From: Gastrodia elata
Lineage: Eukaryota; Streptophyta; Magnoliopsida; Asparagales; Orchidaceae
DNA: 64,000 nucleotides
Direction of reading: 5' to 3'
Assembly (NCBI GenBank): GCA_016760335.1
Contig: CM028678.1
Location: 43,913,822-43,977,821, forward strand
The number at the start of each line of letters is the position of its first letter. Position 1 is the first letter of the stretch. This document shows, piece by piece, positions 53,845 to 59,200 of the stretch. The position numbers and the translations under genes are program-made. The notes beneath the pieces were generated by a model. That model saw nothing but the letters and a program-made list of their open reading frames with translations, was not told the origin of the DNA and made no database searches.

Positions 53845-54913
53845 TACAAGTTTGGCTAATTCACATGCTATAAAATTTTTAAAATTATAAATCAATTAAA
53901 GAAAAATTACAGCTAAACACACATATATTAGGATTCGTAGACTAAAAATATGTAAGAAAAATATCTCACTCCAAACAGCTACAAATAGCATGCTTAATCA
54001 TTCAACAATTGAACGACCCAACTTGTGTTACAAGTTCCACAATTGAATACCTTAAAATCAACAAATAGAAACAGATAAAGAATAATTTTGTAAGCCTGAC
54101 ATCATATGTTCCAAACACAAATTTCTTTAGTAACAAAAGATTATAAAGTTTAGGCTAAATTTAGGCTGTCATATGCAACTCAAACGTCATATTTTTATAT
54201 CAAGAAGCGTGAAAAGTTTCTACAAAAATTTACAAGGATAGGATAGCACAAAGTCACCGGAGAACATGTCAAAACAATACATCAATGCAAAAGACGATAA
54301 CAAACAAATTGAAATAGTTACCTGATTGATTAAACAACCTTGAGTTACCGGTTATGTAGTGGAAAAGTTTCAAATTTCAATTCTATGAATTAAAACAAAT
54401 CTAAGGAAAATCATTAGTATGACAGCAAAGTTTCAAACCCTTTAAAGCTAATGCAGAAAATTTTGATAAACAGCATACTATCGCATACACGTTCAGTTTA
54501 TCAGTATATCAAAAAACCTAAGTAAAAACCAATTTATAAAAAATACTTAAAATAATTTCTTTAAGGTGTGGAACTAAGAAAAAAAACGCCCCAATTTTTC
54601 GGACCCCAAACCCAAGAGATCGGGTGCATATACCTCGCAGGGAAGTCATATGCAGAAAAAAATAATAAATTGAAACAAAATTCTAAATGGACACCATAAA
54701 TCATGTGCGTAAGGGAACCAACCTAGTCTTGAAGCGATCTAGAGCGGCAGCGGATTTCTCCACAGAACTCTCAACGAGAAGTCCGGAAACTGCGAGAAGG
54801 ACAAGTGCCGCTGCCTCGTATGCGAGAGAAAACGGAACGGCCAAGAGGATGCGAGAGATGAAGAAGAATACAACGACCCTCTCGCCATAGCAGAGCTCGA
54901 CCACTCCGGACAT
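7190..54913 (-). CDS. DOLK: Dolichol kinase, complete 14-exon gene (571 aa)
   Basis: The product transfers phosphate from CTP to dolichol, making dolichyl phosphate in the ER membrane. That lipid carries the sugars for N-glycosylation and feeds GPI-anchor and mannosylation pathways. Joined exons (descending): 54913-54723, 53306-53194, 39906-39703, 39629-39525, 39205-39135, 39026-38949, 38874-38648, 37564-37375, 37294-37229, 14324-14236, 14139-14025, 8533-8482, 7973-7873, 7303-7190. They total 1716 nt with consistent phases and no internal stop. The length fits the plant family (Arabidopsis EVAN is about 570 residues). The protein is hydrophobic throughout, as expected for a polytopic enzyme. 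The CTP-binding signature is intact: GIGDTMASMVG (residues 478-488), WSKTGKKTVEGT (496-507). The ATG at 54913 is the first in frame, with a stop upstream. Introns 2, 9 and 11 are swollen by transposons. All splice sites are GT-AG except intron 10, which is GC-AG. I see no sign of pseudogenisation. Confidence 0.96.
7804..7842. repeat. (AC)n(AT)n microsatellite in intron 13
   Basis: About ten AC units followed by about nine AT units. It explains the Thr-His and Ile-Tyr peptides predicted on both strands. Confidence 0.9.
7873..7973 (-). CDS. DOLK: DOLK exon 13 (residues 501-534)
   Basis: Encodes KKTVEGTAAGITSVLA, completing the catalytic signature, then a membrane segment ending GYIFTQ. The acceptor is TATGCTGCAG, the donor GTTAGA. 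Confidence 0.96.
8100..8285 (+). mobile_element. RTE-type LINE 3' end, fragment 1
   Basis: A 5'-truncated tail in DOLK intron 12, antisense to the gene. It aligns with the 3' ends of the element at 44210-44415 and of the fragment at 12533-12692. Shared landmarks are the GTTAAAAGAG stretch, the 'GATC..CTCTATTTGGAA' block and the final TTGTTG-like tail. Confidence 0.75.
8482..8533 (-). CDS. DOLK: DOLK exon 12 (residues 484-500)
   Basis: A 52-nt exon encoding ASMVGHKYGVLRWSKTG, the centre of the nucleotide-binding motif. The acceptor is TTTCTTCAG, the donor GTAAGA. It is isolated between introns of 5.5 kb and 0.5 kb. Confidence 0.96.
8781..9065 (-). other. Unrecognised 94-codon open frame in intron 11
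   Basis: A continuous frame on the gene strand, moderately rich in Leu and Pro, with no motif I recognise. It carries no splice sites in phase with DOLK exons 11 and 12. It could be chance or a transposon remnant. The rest of 8534-11295 shows no gene; it is AT-rich, with a 61-bp imperfect tandem duplication at about 10411-10532. Confidence 0.2.
10411..10532. repeat. Imperfect tandem duplication, period 61 bp
   Basis: The phrase CCAATATTATAGYACATGG occurs at 10411 and again at 10472, each followed by a similar stretch. Confidence 0.6.
11303..11323. repeat. Interstitial telomere-like repeat (CCCTAAA, three units)
   Basis: Three consecutive plant telomere-type heptamers on the plus strand, the last ending CCCTG. 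They abut the 5' truncation point of the LINE fragment that starts about 11325. Confidence 0.7.
11325..11466 (+). mobile_element. RTE-type LINE 3' region, fragment 2a
   Basis: Codes in one frame for a stretch like KVGVAPI..KLKN..., ending IKRRP. This is the conserved C-terminal motif of RTE-clade reverse transcriptases. It continues at 12533 after the inserted TIR element, giving a split LINE tail. Confidence 0.7.
11467..12532. mobile_element. Mutator-like non-autonomous TIR element
   Basis: The ends are long imperfect terminal inverted repeats: GAGAAAATTATC on the left and GAGGAAATTAGC on the right (reverse strand), with similarity extending over about 80 bp. The flanks ATTATAAGAG (11457-11466) and ATTAAAAGAG (12533-12542) look like a 10-bp target duplication with one mismatch, which fits Mutator. 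The insertion point lies inside an RTE LINE tail. The interior holds GC-rich DNA (11900-12060), repeated GAACGAA motifs and possibly another nested element (about 11745-12440). No transposase is present. A relative lies at 45435-46150. Confidence 0.75.
12113..12132. repeat. Perfect 20-bp palindrome
   Basis: Centred on ATCGAT and bounded by GAACG/CGTTC within the TIR element. It sits in a cluster of GAACGAA motifs (12070-12180). It could simply reflect the local repeat. Confidence 0.8.
12533..12692 (+). mobile_element. RTE-type LINE 3' end, fragment 2b
   Basis: Continuation of the LINE tail interrupted by the Mutator-like element. It ends in a TTGTTGTT tail, as do the other two copies. Downstream, 12700-14024 is very AT-rich intron with nothing recognisable. 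Confidence 0.72.
14025..14139 (-). CDS. DOLK: DOLK exon 11 (residues 445-483)
   Basis: Encodes SHFSLLLGCAIPKWMSS, then FNDRPLAPFAGILSLGIGDTM. It carries the first half of the CTP-binding motif, with Asp481. The acceptor is AATTGCAG, the donor GTCAGT. Confidence 0.96.
14236..14324 (-). CDS. DOLK: DOLK exon 10 (residues 416-444)
   Basis: Encodes VWNIWPFGHMVHQFM followed by TAFTDHRDSEILIV, a hallmark block of the family. The acceptor TCTTGGCAG closes intron 9. The exon ends ...GTCAG followed by GCATGA; only this GC donor keeps the frame with exon 11. Confidence 0.93.
14325..15518. other. Intron 9, 3' part: AT-rich, with a compound microsatellite
   Basis: No coding signal. A (TA)n-(TC)n-(AC)n compound microsatellite occupies about 14871-14972. 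The short frames around 14977-15254 lack motifs. Confidence 0.6.
15519..17019. other. Degenerate AT-rich insert, possibly an LTR end at 15519
   Basis: A TGTCACGACC stretch at 15519 resembles the start of many plant LTRs. No matching second end, primer site or coding sequence was seen. The right edge is where the gag-bearing element stops abruptly (about 17020). Identity unknown. Confidence 0.25.
17020..18311 (-). mobile_element. Ty3/gypsy internal region: broken gag and primer binding site
   Basis: Read on the minus strand from the LTR: a primer binding site complementary to initiator tRNA-Met (18309-18298), then gag. The gag runs from 18173, shifts frame near 17950, has one in-frame stop at about 17710, and then stays open to 17098. 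It includes a capsid-like stretch (DWLREIEKTLE...WWESVV...KFSEAFRAKY) and a CCHC zinc knuckle CYQCGKPDHQIRDC (17292-17251). The segment ending ARIYTLTP resembles the gag-protease junction. The element then stops. No protease, reverse transcriptase, integrase or second LTR follows, so it is truncated or a deletion derivative. Confidence 0.85.
18298..18309 (-). promoter_or_regulatory. Primer binding site, initiator tRNA-Met
   Basis: The minus strand reads TGGTATCAGAGC, the usual plant retrotransposon primer site. It starts two bases inside the LTR end at 18312. Confidence 0.9.
18312..20423 (-). repeat. 5' LTR of the gag-bearing Ty3/gypsy element (2112 bp)
   Basis: On the minus strand it begins TGTAACGACC (20423) and ends GTCCTTACA (18312), directly before the primer site. 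It contains a GC-rich block (19530-19900) whose open frames are low-complexity and not genes. It shares segments with the solo LTR at 23660-25935, for example around 19215-19250 against 25090-25125, so they belong to one family. It lacks the hairpin tandem array seen in that copy. Confidence 0.85.
20424..21505. other. Intron 9 spacer with no recognised feature
   Basis: AT-rich sequence with a purine-rich patch near 20530-20590. No frame, terminal repeat or RNA gene was recognised. Confidence 0.5.
21506..21517 (+). promoter_or_regulatory. Degenerate tRNA-Met primer site of the pararetrovirus
   Basis: Reads TGGCATCAAAGC, two changes from the canonical site. It lies about 320 bp before the movement-protein frame, where a caulimovirid genome would begin. 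Confidence 0.4.
21839..22552 (+). pseudogene. Caulimovirid movement protein remnant (30K superfamily)
   Basis: One reading frame spans the region but is broken by in-frame stops near 22067 and 22151. The 22229-22552 part carries the recognisable core: a MLELGSITY start, a YHAPVYFNIYPNF stretch and a KLYGYDFMQGSEMIALLY block, all typical of caulimovirid cell-to-cell movement proteins. The frame is lost after about 22550, with similarity continuing in another frame. Confidence 0.8.
22553..23654 (+). pseudogene. Pararetrovirus region between movement protein and capsid, degraded
   Basis: Short frames interrupted by stops. A Lys/Glu/Asn-rich segment at about 23290-23600 looks coiled-coil-like. 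By position it corresponds to the end of the movement domain and the linker or N-terminal capsid region. It is cut by the solo LTR target site at 23655-23659. Confidence 0.6.
24388..24394 (+). promoter_or_regulatory. LTR TATA box
   Basis: TATAAAG in the only TATA context of the GC-rich part of the solo LTR. It is the likely promoter of the original element, with transcription starting near 24420. Confidence 0.6.
24472..24670. repeat. 72-bp C-rich tandem repeat in the solo LTR
   Basis: The phrase CCTCCTTCCGGCAG recurs at 24472, 24544 and 24616. There are almost three units, the last shortened. It produces the overlapping Gly/Leu- and Pro/Ser-rich open frames on both strands, which I do not regard as genes. 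Confidence 0.9.
25282..25490. repeat. Tandem array of six hairpin units with covarying arms
   Basis: Units of about 36 bp share ATTCGGGG and a GAAAA(A)TGACAT centre. The centre is flanked by inverted arms: TATTACTG/CAGTAATA (25319-25345), TATTGCTG/CAGCAATA (25354-25381), TGTTATTG/CAATAACA (25390-25416), TGTTACTG/CAGTAACA (25425-25452), GGTTACTG/CAGTAACC (25462-25488). The first unit (25285-25309) has one mismatch. The arms change between units but stay complementary. Confidence 0.9.
25941..26945 (+). pseudogene. Pararetrovirus capsid-like region with CCHC zinc knuckle
   Basis: Resumes right after the solo LTR. The frames are broken by several stops and shifts. A stretch around 26340-26580 shows capsid-like features (RWHNDMF, FIEGLPNLFAEKVKE). 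It is followed by a Lys/Arg-rich tract and then the knuckle CFRCEQVGHYAIRC at 26790-26831, with all four zinc ligands present. An acidic tail follows. Confidence 0.75.
27440..27570 (+). pseudogene. Pararetrovirus aspartic protease remnant
   Basis: Contains LTALVDSGVDINCI, with the catalytic Asp-Ser-Gly triplet at 27489-27497. The usual residue after DSG is Ala or Thr; here it is Val. The surrounding sequence (26950-27430) is degraded linker. Confidence 0.65.
27940..28860 (+). pseudogene. Pararetrovirus reverse transcriptase remnant
   Basis: The frame at 28105-28467 carries recognisable fingers and palm motifs (SRLVINYKPLN, FNMKSGYWQIQI, FIVPFGHYEWSVM, LKNAPSEFQ). The catalytic YIDD (28460-28471) is present but in a different frame, so a one-base shift lies just upstream. 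A Glu replaces the Gly usual before LKNAP. Downstream thumb sequence is broken by stops. Confidence 0.85.
28861..29280 (+). pseudogene. Pararetrovirus RNase H remnant
   Basis: Shows ETDASNKGFGGIL (about 28894-28932, first catalytic Asp), LRKWNETQQKYSIIKKEML (second acidic residue region) and a C-terminal LPDFLTN stretch. Internal stops are present. Confidence 0.8.
29323..30235 (+). pseudogene. Second pararetrovirus frame of unknown function, broken
   Basis: After the RNase H, a frame opens with an ATG at 29323 and runs 113 codons. It continues in pieces at 29783-29971 and 29893-30078, with further degraded sequence to about 30235. The pieces have no motif I recognise. Position after the polyprotein suits the unknown second ORF reported in florendoviruses; this is inference. 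Confidence 0.5.
30290..32861 (+). pseudogene. Ty3/gypsy pol remnant (reverse transcriptase, integrase, chromodomain)
   Basis: It starts inside the reverse transcriptase, so gag, protease and the 5' LTR are missing. Reverse transcriptase motifs include TPKKDGSWRV, YECLVMPFGMSNAQ and YFND (30685-30696) in place of YxDD. The integrase shows CHTC of the zinc finger near 31683, then YRPWEDILMDF, VVVDQFSKMARF and HGLPNTI. The last frame (32700-32830) resembles a chromodomain (FLIWKDKSPAEDTWFTREEL), which points to a chromovirus. Stops and frameshifts occur throughout, plus a 29-bp tandem duplication at about 32062-32119. Confidence 0.85.
32850..32861 (+). promoter_or_regulatory. Polypurine tract of the Ty3/gypsy element
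   Basis: A GGGAGAGAAGG run directly before the TG start of the 3' LTR, as expected for plus-strand priming. Confidence 0.7.
32862..33313 (+). repeat. 3' LTR of the chromovirus-type element
   Basis: Begins TGATGTAGGAC after the polypurine tract. The end at GTGTTGACA (33313) is my best estimate. It contains a TATA box (CTATAAATAG, about 33172-33181) and three direct repeats of about 55 bp centred on GCTARTTTGGTAAGA (33012, 33067, 33123). No second LTR copy was found. Confidence 0.75.
35560..35992. repeat. Tandem duplication, about 210-bp unit
   Basis: Two adjacent copies (about 35560-35768 and 35769-35992) share ATTACATGCTTACAYGAT, TGTTGACCATTCAAATCC and AGATATGTACTGACTAAA. They differ by scattered substitutions and small indels. 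Confidence 0.85.
36471..36548. repeat. Near-perfect 39-bp tandem duplication
   Basis: Two adjacent copies starting at 36471 and 36510 are almost identical. This suggests a recent event in an otherwise old intron. Confidence 0.9.
37229..37294 (-). CDS. DOLK: DOLK exon 9 (residues 394-415)
   Basis: Encodes PIFLDLAFGSALAAF...LEMMR, a membrane segment conserved in plant dolichol kinases. It is in phase 0 at both ends, with donor GTAAGC opening the 22.9-kb intron 9. Confidence 0.94.
37375..37564 (-). CDS. DOLK: DOLK exon 8 (residues 330-393)
   Basis: The acceptor TTTAACAG at 37566-37565 restores Trp and continues VVSFLCTELLRRITLC, then the conserved RFYNISKNSKTERILLRKYY and HLVAVLIFVPAVIFE. The donor is GTCATA. 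A tempting alternative acceptor at 37544 breaks the frame and is rejected. Confidence 0.94.
37565..38647 (-). other. DOLK intron 7 (1083 bp)
   Basis: No insertion or exon recognised. A minus-strand reading around 37895-37924 mimics the family's exon 8 start but has no splice sites and meets a stop. Confidence 0.7.
38648..38874 (-). CDS. DOLK: DOLK exon 7 (residues 255-329)
   Basis: Encodes GVLTGLLLFPIIYKL and further hydrophobic segments, ending in the conserved HPVLW. The donor GTATGG splits the Trp codon after TG. Confidence 0.94.
38949..39026 (-). CDS. DOLK: DOLK exon 6 (residues 229-254)
   Basis: A 26-codon exon in phase 0 at both ends, encoding a polar lumenal or cytosolic loop that ends SEISSIVQ. 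It is the least conserved part of the family here, so it is supported mainly by phase, splice sites (acceptor TTTTTGACAG, donor GTGAAA) and position. Confidence 0.88.
39135..39205 (-). CDS. DOLK: DOLK exon 5 (residues 205-228)
   Basis: Continues the conserved block as EGLLVSSGIVLYFGDLLA, ending AIALSK in phase 0. The acceptor is TTTCTACTCAG, the donor GTATTA. Confidence 0.95.
39525..39629 (-). CDS. DOLK: DOLK exon 4 (residues 170-204)
   Basis: Encodes LFCHGLATTILLKHIL followed by HTFPSSASIG, a strongly conserved block in plant homologs. It is separated from exon 3 by a 73-bp intron. The donor GTACAA splits the final Gly codon. Confidence 0.95.
39703..39906 (-). CDS. DOLK: DOLK exon 3 (residues 102-169)
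   Basis: Acceptor TTCTTTGCAG at the end of the 13.3-kb intron 2. It encodes hydrophobic segments around FSLLFWAASSCC and IFITAVFGLLCFL. The donor is GTTAGT. The first two bases complete a Trp codon with exon 2, and the frame is open throughout. Confidence 0.93.
39907..42349. other. Intron 2, 3' part: AT-rich with no clear element
   Basis: Frames at 41285-41702 and 40250-40465 show no domain I recognise. A pyrimidine-rich patch lies at 40100-40470. The 5' side of the RTE LINE may extend into this stretch. Confidence 0.45.
42350..44415 (+). mobile_element. RTE-type LINE, 5'-truncated and decayed
   Basis: Fragments in changing frames match the RTE reverse transcriptase order: an EWLTKLFN-like stretch (about 42930), VVSIYKNKGND (43000-43040), then LTFIDLGKAYDKVPKKVL (about 43210-43260), and KKSERFKYLGSIIQ (43670-43710). 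The C-terminal end has GRPKRT-like residues, followed by the (TTG)n tail (44370-44415) typical of the clade. A hAT-type MITE interrupts it at 43883-44155. It is antisense to DOLK. Confidence 0.8.
43883..44155. mobile_element. hAT-type MITE nested in the LINE (273 bp)
   Basis: Ends TAGGGCTGGC and TAGGGTTGAC (reverse strand), flanked by a perfect 8-bp duplication AGCATAGA (43875-43882 and 44156-44163). The interior is built from CGAGTCGAGTT-like repeats. The 8-bp duplication and (C/T)AGGG ends are hAT features. No transposase. Confidence 0.9.
44416..45434. other. AT-rich intron segment with no recognised feature
   Basis: No gene, terminal repeat or motif supported. Confidence 0.5.
45435..46150. 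mobile_element. Mutator-like TIR element, second copy
   Basis: The terminal inverted repeats of about 85 bp match those of the element at 11467-12532: GAGAAAATTATCAGAATGGTCC on the left, and a GGTAAAAATGGTCC core on the right in reverse. The interior repeats CTTGCAGC many times in both spaced and variant forms (45600-45960). No flanking duplication is visible, perhaps because LINE sequence abuts the right end. Confidence 0.75.
46151..48620 (+). pseudogene. L1-type LINE 5' UTR and ORF1 remnant (DUF4283 family)
   Basis: A GC-richer leader (46151-46740) is followed by frames at 46770-47149, 47448-47801, 47877-48224 and 48252-48581, separated by stops and shifts. The 47440-47680 stretch is characteristic: GKPLKVDFATANLLRPLVAR, IFVEIDLTENF, IWMGNK, then a zinc-knuckle remnant CTHCSTIGHDLNSK whose last Cys is Lys. 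This is the nucleic-acid-binding ORF1 protein of plant L1 LINEs. No reverse transcriptase follows on this strand. A (TACA)n(TA)n microsatellite sits at about 46625-46669. Confidence 0.7.
49034..49108. repeat. (AT)n(GT)n microsatellite
   Basis: Dinucleotide repeat that generates Ile-Tyr and Val-Cys frames on both strands. An (ATT)n run follows at about 49229-49258. Between 48621 and 49290 nothing else is recognised. Confidence 0.9.
49291..49690. repeat. Tandem duplication, period about 196 bp
   Basis: CCCCACAAATTATCCTTGC occurs at 49298 and again at 49494. Each is followed by closely similar sequence (TTTTTACAATGACSACTCT, GAAAAATATTA). The second copy is slightly shortened. Confidence 0.85.
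49691..50789. other. AT-rich stretch with degenerate short repeats
   Basis: Between 50270 and 50580, phrases such as GGTTYATGAATA and ATTCCRRA recur irregularly, suggesting an old tandem array. Microsatellites lie at about 49847-49874 and 50752-50767. No gene. Confidence 0.45.
50790..51800 (-). pseudogene. LINE ORF2 C-terminal remnant (zinc-binding and RNase H)
   Basis: On the minus strand the sequence reads FMWRLLRNTIPTGTWL, then GCEAEEDREHSAVHC and SWEHLTELFS. These match the zinc-binding domain at the end of plant L1 reverse transcriptases. Degraded RNase H-like sequence follows toward 50800 (LKANID, ALLDLEGLLVENDCL). Stops interrupt it. Its orientation is opposite to the ORF1 remnant at 46-48.6 kb, so the two need not be one element. 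Confidence 0.65.
52013..52440. mobile_element. Probable MITE with short inverted ends
   Basis: The left end AGGGCCCATTTA and the right end AGGGTCTGTTTA (reverse strand) are inverted repeats around AT-rich sequence without coding potential. I found no convincing target duplication, so the superfamily is open. Confidence 0.45.
52441..53193. other. Intron 2, 5' end, AT-rich
   Basis: Nothing recognised apart from a short (AT)n run near 52748-52765. Confidence 0.5.
53194..53306 (-). CDS. DOLK: DOLK exon 2 (residues 64-101)
   Basis: Encodes the conserved block RSGAASGMLL...LPSLILSRMIQ, recognisable in plant dolichol kinases. The acceptor is TTTTGTAG, the donor GTAAGG. One base is left for the next exon. 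Confidence 0.94.
53663..53773 (+). mobile_element. tRNA-derived SINE in DOLK intron 1
   Basis: Contains an RNA polymerase III box A-like TGGCCCGGTGGTTAGGA (53664-53680) and a box B-like GGTCAAGGGCTCAAATCCC (53704-53722), spaced as in a tRNA. An unrelated short body and an A-run (53763-53773) follow. It does not fold as a tRNA with matching acceptor arms, so a SINE is preferred over a tRNA gene. Confidence 0.7.
53812..53841. repeat. (AT)n microsatellite in intron 1
   Basis: About 15 AT units. Confidence 0.9.
54723..54913 (-). CDS. DOLK: DOLK exon 1 (residues 1-63)
   Basis: Encodes the start Met, a short polar N-terminus and a hydrophobic segment, then a charged stretch ending in FKT. The donor follows ...CTAG as GTTGGT, and the split Arg codon is completed by exon 2. 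A TTG-initiated upstream extension in the same frame has no ATG, so 54913 is preferred. Confidence 0.93.
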
Positions 54914-55145
54914 GGAATAAGGAACGAAGTACAATAGCTGATGGCAGCAGCGGTAAATTTGATCGCGGGATTAGAGGGAAAAGAGCGTAATCATCCAAGT
55001 CCCGGACATTGAATCGTAGCTTCGCCTCCTTCATCCATTACCGTAACATTTTAGCTTTGAACTCCTCTTCTGAAGTCTGTTTTGGGTCGAATTTTTTCCG
55101 TTCAGATATAGTATTTATTTTTGGGCTCGGTTTTTTATTTATAAA
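54914..55145 (-). promoter_or_regulatory. DOLK promoter and leader with upstream ATGs
   Basis: On the minus strand a TATA-like TATAAATA lies at 55143-55136, about 225 bp before the start codon, so the leader would be roughly 190 nt. Three ATGs precede the main one: 55049 (3-codon ORF), 55038 (15-codon ORF, ending 54991) and 55034 (a frame running past the main ATG to 54771). The main ATG has T at -3 and T at +4, a weak context. A GCCCA motif lies near 55123. The true transcription start is unknown. Confidence 0.5.
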
Positions 55146-56299
55146 ATAACAATTTTAAATAAGATTTTCAAAGCATAAATAAATTATTGTCATTTAAATA
55201 ATTAGAATTTAAAATATGTCAAGTAAAATTATATAATTTATAATAAAACAGCATAGAATTTAAAGGCTATATTTTTTATTTATATTTAATACTTATTATA
55301 ATAAAATATAAATATATGCTGCTAATATTTCTTGAAAGAAAATATAAAAATTATTTATTAAAAAATATTTAAATATTCAATTAATGCTTGAATTTTTAGA
55401 TTATGATATAAAATTATATAAGTAATTTTCAATTAATATGTTCAAGAGAAATTTTTAGCTTTTAATTTTTTAATTTTTTCTTAAAATGCATATATGACAT
55501 CATTCTCATCATAAAATATTATAGAAGCTCATATATGTAAATGAAATATTAAAAATAAAGCATATATTAATTCAACATTTTAATTCAAATATCTAGCTAG
55601 CAAAATTATTTTACCAAGTTGTATTAAAAAAGATTATTTATTAAGTGTGTAACTATTTTCATCAGTCTTAGCATGCATATAATTATAAACATATTTATAC
55701 AATATGATATTGTCCAATTTGTGGGACATGTTATTTCTTAGTTTTATATTAGCAAAATGGAAGGATGATCCAAGACAATGTAAAAATGTGAATTTGTGAA
55801 TTCTCCTTAAGTATAAGCTAAATTATTAAAAATTGAGATGTCTATTCATACAACGATAGAGTTTATAATAAGAACTCTAAAATTTACCATGCTCAAGTTA
55901 GGAGTACTCCCAAGATTGTTGACCTACTAAGAAGTTATTTTCTATAGACCAAATCGTGAGATATATAAGATCAAAATATATAATATATTAGTGCTTAAGA
56001 GATCAAGCTATCATAATTATTATTAAAGTGGGATGTAAGGAATTTAAGTAAAGTAGTACAAAACACAAAGCCAAGTAAAACAATTCAACCTGAAAATCTT
56101 CATAAAGAAATTATAATAAATATAAGTAGAGGCACTTAAAAGATTAATATATCAGCAAAATTATTAGAATTAATCTAAAAATTAGAATAAATTATAAGTC
56201 ATATTATGATCCCAAGAGAAGTTATCATAGTATTCAAAAGGTGTGTACAACCAAATATGTTCTTAGAGTTCTAAAGCCTAATTATAATAATCCTAGGTT
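55146..56299. other. AT-rich region upstream of DOLK
   Basis: No gene, RNA or terminal repeat recognised. Confidence 0.5.
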
Positions 56300-59200
56300 G
56301 TTATATATTCTAATTCGAGCTTGATCACTCTTTAATCTTCATTACATTGTGTTAATCTAATCATTGAAACTAAACCCTGAAAATTTGAAGTGATTCGGAG
56401 CTCAATCGAATATTATTATAATTTTAATATATGTAATTAATTTAAATTTTGAGATAATTAATTTGACTTCAGATCAAAAATCTGACTTCGTCATTGAACT
56501 CCTCACCTCAAATTAGCTAAGGGCGATGTTTTGAAAATTTTTGGAAGTGTCGGATTTTCCTAAATACTTTAATTTATTTTAAATACCCTGAAAATTAAAA
56601 TAATTAAATTGGTCTCAAAATTAAAATCTGACATCGCCGTTAAATTCATCACCATCAAATTAGTTATAGGTGAATTTTTGGAATTTTTCGGAGCTCATTC
56701 AATAACCTAATTTTAATAACTAAAATGTGTTAAGTAAAATTAAATAAAAAATTAAATAAAAAAATTTCTCTTTTTCCTTTCTCCTGTGCTGGGACTTGCC
56801 TTCTCCTTCTTTCCCACGTACGAGATCACCTCCCTCACACCAAATGTTGCGTGTGCAGCATGGCCTCCACACACAGCATGGAGAGCTCCTGCCCACCCCT
56901 ACTGAGCCCATGCCTCCTCCTCCTTTAAGCTTGGACCCTTGGCCTCCACCCTTTCCATTTGCTGGTAGCTGAAGAGCTTCTTCACTAAGCCTTTGAAGGA
57001 CCAGAGCTAAACCTCCATTTGCAATCTAAAGTATTTCCCTTTTCCCTACTAGTTTGATCAAATGGTGGCTTTATTTCGTTCATATGCTTATTGCTTATCC
57101 TTAAGAATTTGCATTTGAACGCTCGAGCTCAACTGAGCTCTATCAGAATCCAATTTTAATGGAAAATGAATAATGATGTACAGAAAGAAATTTGCATATG
57201 TAGCTAGGGCATTGTCGTATGCGATGTTATAGTGGTCCTATCATATTGATTTTGGTACCCTAGTAAGACCTTTCCATCGACATATATCACCACACTTGAG
57301 GTGCCATAAATCAAGAGTATTTGGATGCCCTGGATGATACCACTCGCCTCTTGTACGTGCAGAATGACCGACAGACTCTCGGCCAGGGTGCGTTATAGTG
57401 CATTGCTAAGCCCGCGTCTCGGGATGTCTGGCACCGTACCACCCGGCTCTCGGCCAGGCAACGCTACGGCGCACCGCAGCGTGCCATAATGAGTCGTAGC
57501 GCGATGTAGTGCCCAGTTTTGCACAAACTTCGCATTTTTGTATTATGTCAACTCAAGAGCCCTAATAACGCAAAATACACTAAAACAACGACTAGTTTTG
57601 GCAAAATCATGCATTTTTCAAATATGGAAGTGGATAAATATGATATGTGTTGCTTATAATGTTTAACCTTTTTAACCTAGGCTTGTATGCAAACTTGCAC
57701 TTGTAGATCTTCTCTTTCGATTATATGTATTGAATCAATGTATTATCATTTCCTATAACCTAGGATAAGTGTGTTAATTTAATAGATTCTTTATGTGGCT
57801 TGAAATATGTAACTTAGATTTGAAATGTTGTGATAAATTATTCTGATACTTTAAAATTAGCTCATTCAGTTATAATTAAATTCTACATTTTTAATTGTTA
57901 AATAAGTACTAATTGCTTTAAATCTTAATTAGTGAAGATTTGCTTTATTTTCTAGTTAACCTTAATAATTTATCATGTGATCTTAGACTAATATGAATAA
58001 AATCTCGTGAATGATAATGTGATTTTCTTATCTTAACTGTAAGTTTAATTTCCTTTGATTTTCTCTTAAAGAAAGATATCAGCATTAATTGATTTTTATT
58101 AAATCAATAAAATATGCTTGATTGTCAAATGCTCAATTCTTAATAATTATATGATTTTACCCCATGATTATTTATTTTAATCTTAAGATCTTAGTGAATT
58201 TATTAATCTTCATGTATTTGCATCTTAAATCAATTCCTCAAATTAACTCAAGTTAAGAACCTAAATGTTGTGATTAAAAGATTTAAGCCCCTTAATGTTC
58301 ATGTTAGATTTTATAATTCGAGTATTTTACACCATAAGTTAGGGAAACATTAAGGTAGGAAATATTTTAATGAATATACATTAAGGTAGGCCCTTAGATA
58401 AACCTTTGGAACTCTAGATAATTGAGCTTTTATCTTGTAGTAGCAATAACTTAATAAATTGTAGATTAAGTTTAATTGAGGTAGTTCACCTAATTTGGAT
58501 GACTTCTATGTCACAACCTTGGAAGCCTATTGCTTAGTACCTCTAATAGAGAAAGGATTCATTAGTCTAAATTTCCTTGGATTCTAAATAGTTAGTATAT
58601 TATAATAATAATAGTATTTATTATGTGGAGACTGTAGTGCATATCCATATGCTGAATTAATTCAGTAAGGATATGAAATTGGTTGATTCATCCTGAATAA
58701 AATTGTATATTTTAATTTTAATTTAGATGAATCTGCAAGAATATTAGAATAAATTTCTCAATTATATCAAGTGTATTATAAGTAGAGAATTGAACAGTTT
58801 AGCTTGAGAGAATAAATTATAAAATGATTATATCTTCTATCTTTATGTGTATTGATAAGTAAAGTGAAACAAACTAAGTATTTTAAAGTACCTTTATTAG
58901 GATACTTTAAGCTATGTTTATAAGTAAGAGATTGAACAGCTTAGTTTGAGAGAATAAATTACAAAATAGTTTCGTCCACTTATCTTTGTGCGCATTGATA
59001 AGTGCAGTTAAACAAACAAAGTGTTTCAAATTATTTTTCTTAAGAACTTACTATTTATGTATATGTACTCCTAACATGTGATAACTTAAAAAGTTATAGG
59101 CAACTAGGGTCTTTACTAGTTTTTAATTCTAAATTTTTGATAATTTATTTGAAAGCATTTGACATGAATTGCATAAGCATAAGCATTAAGATGCATTTAT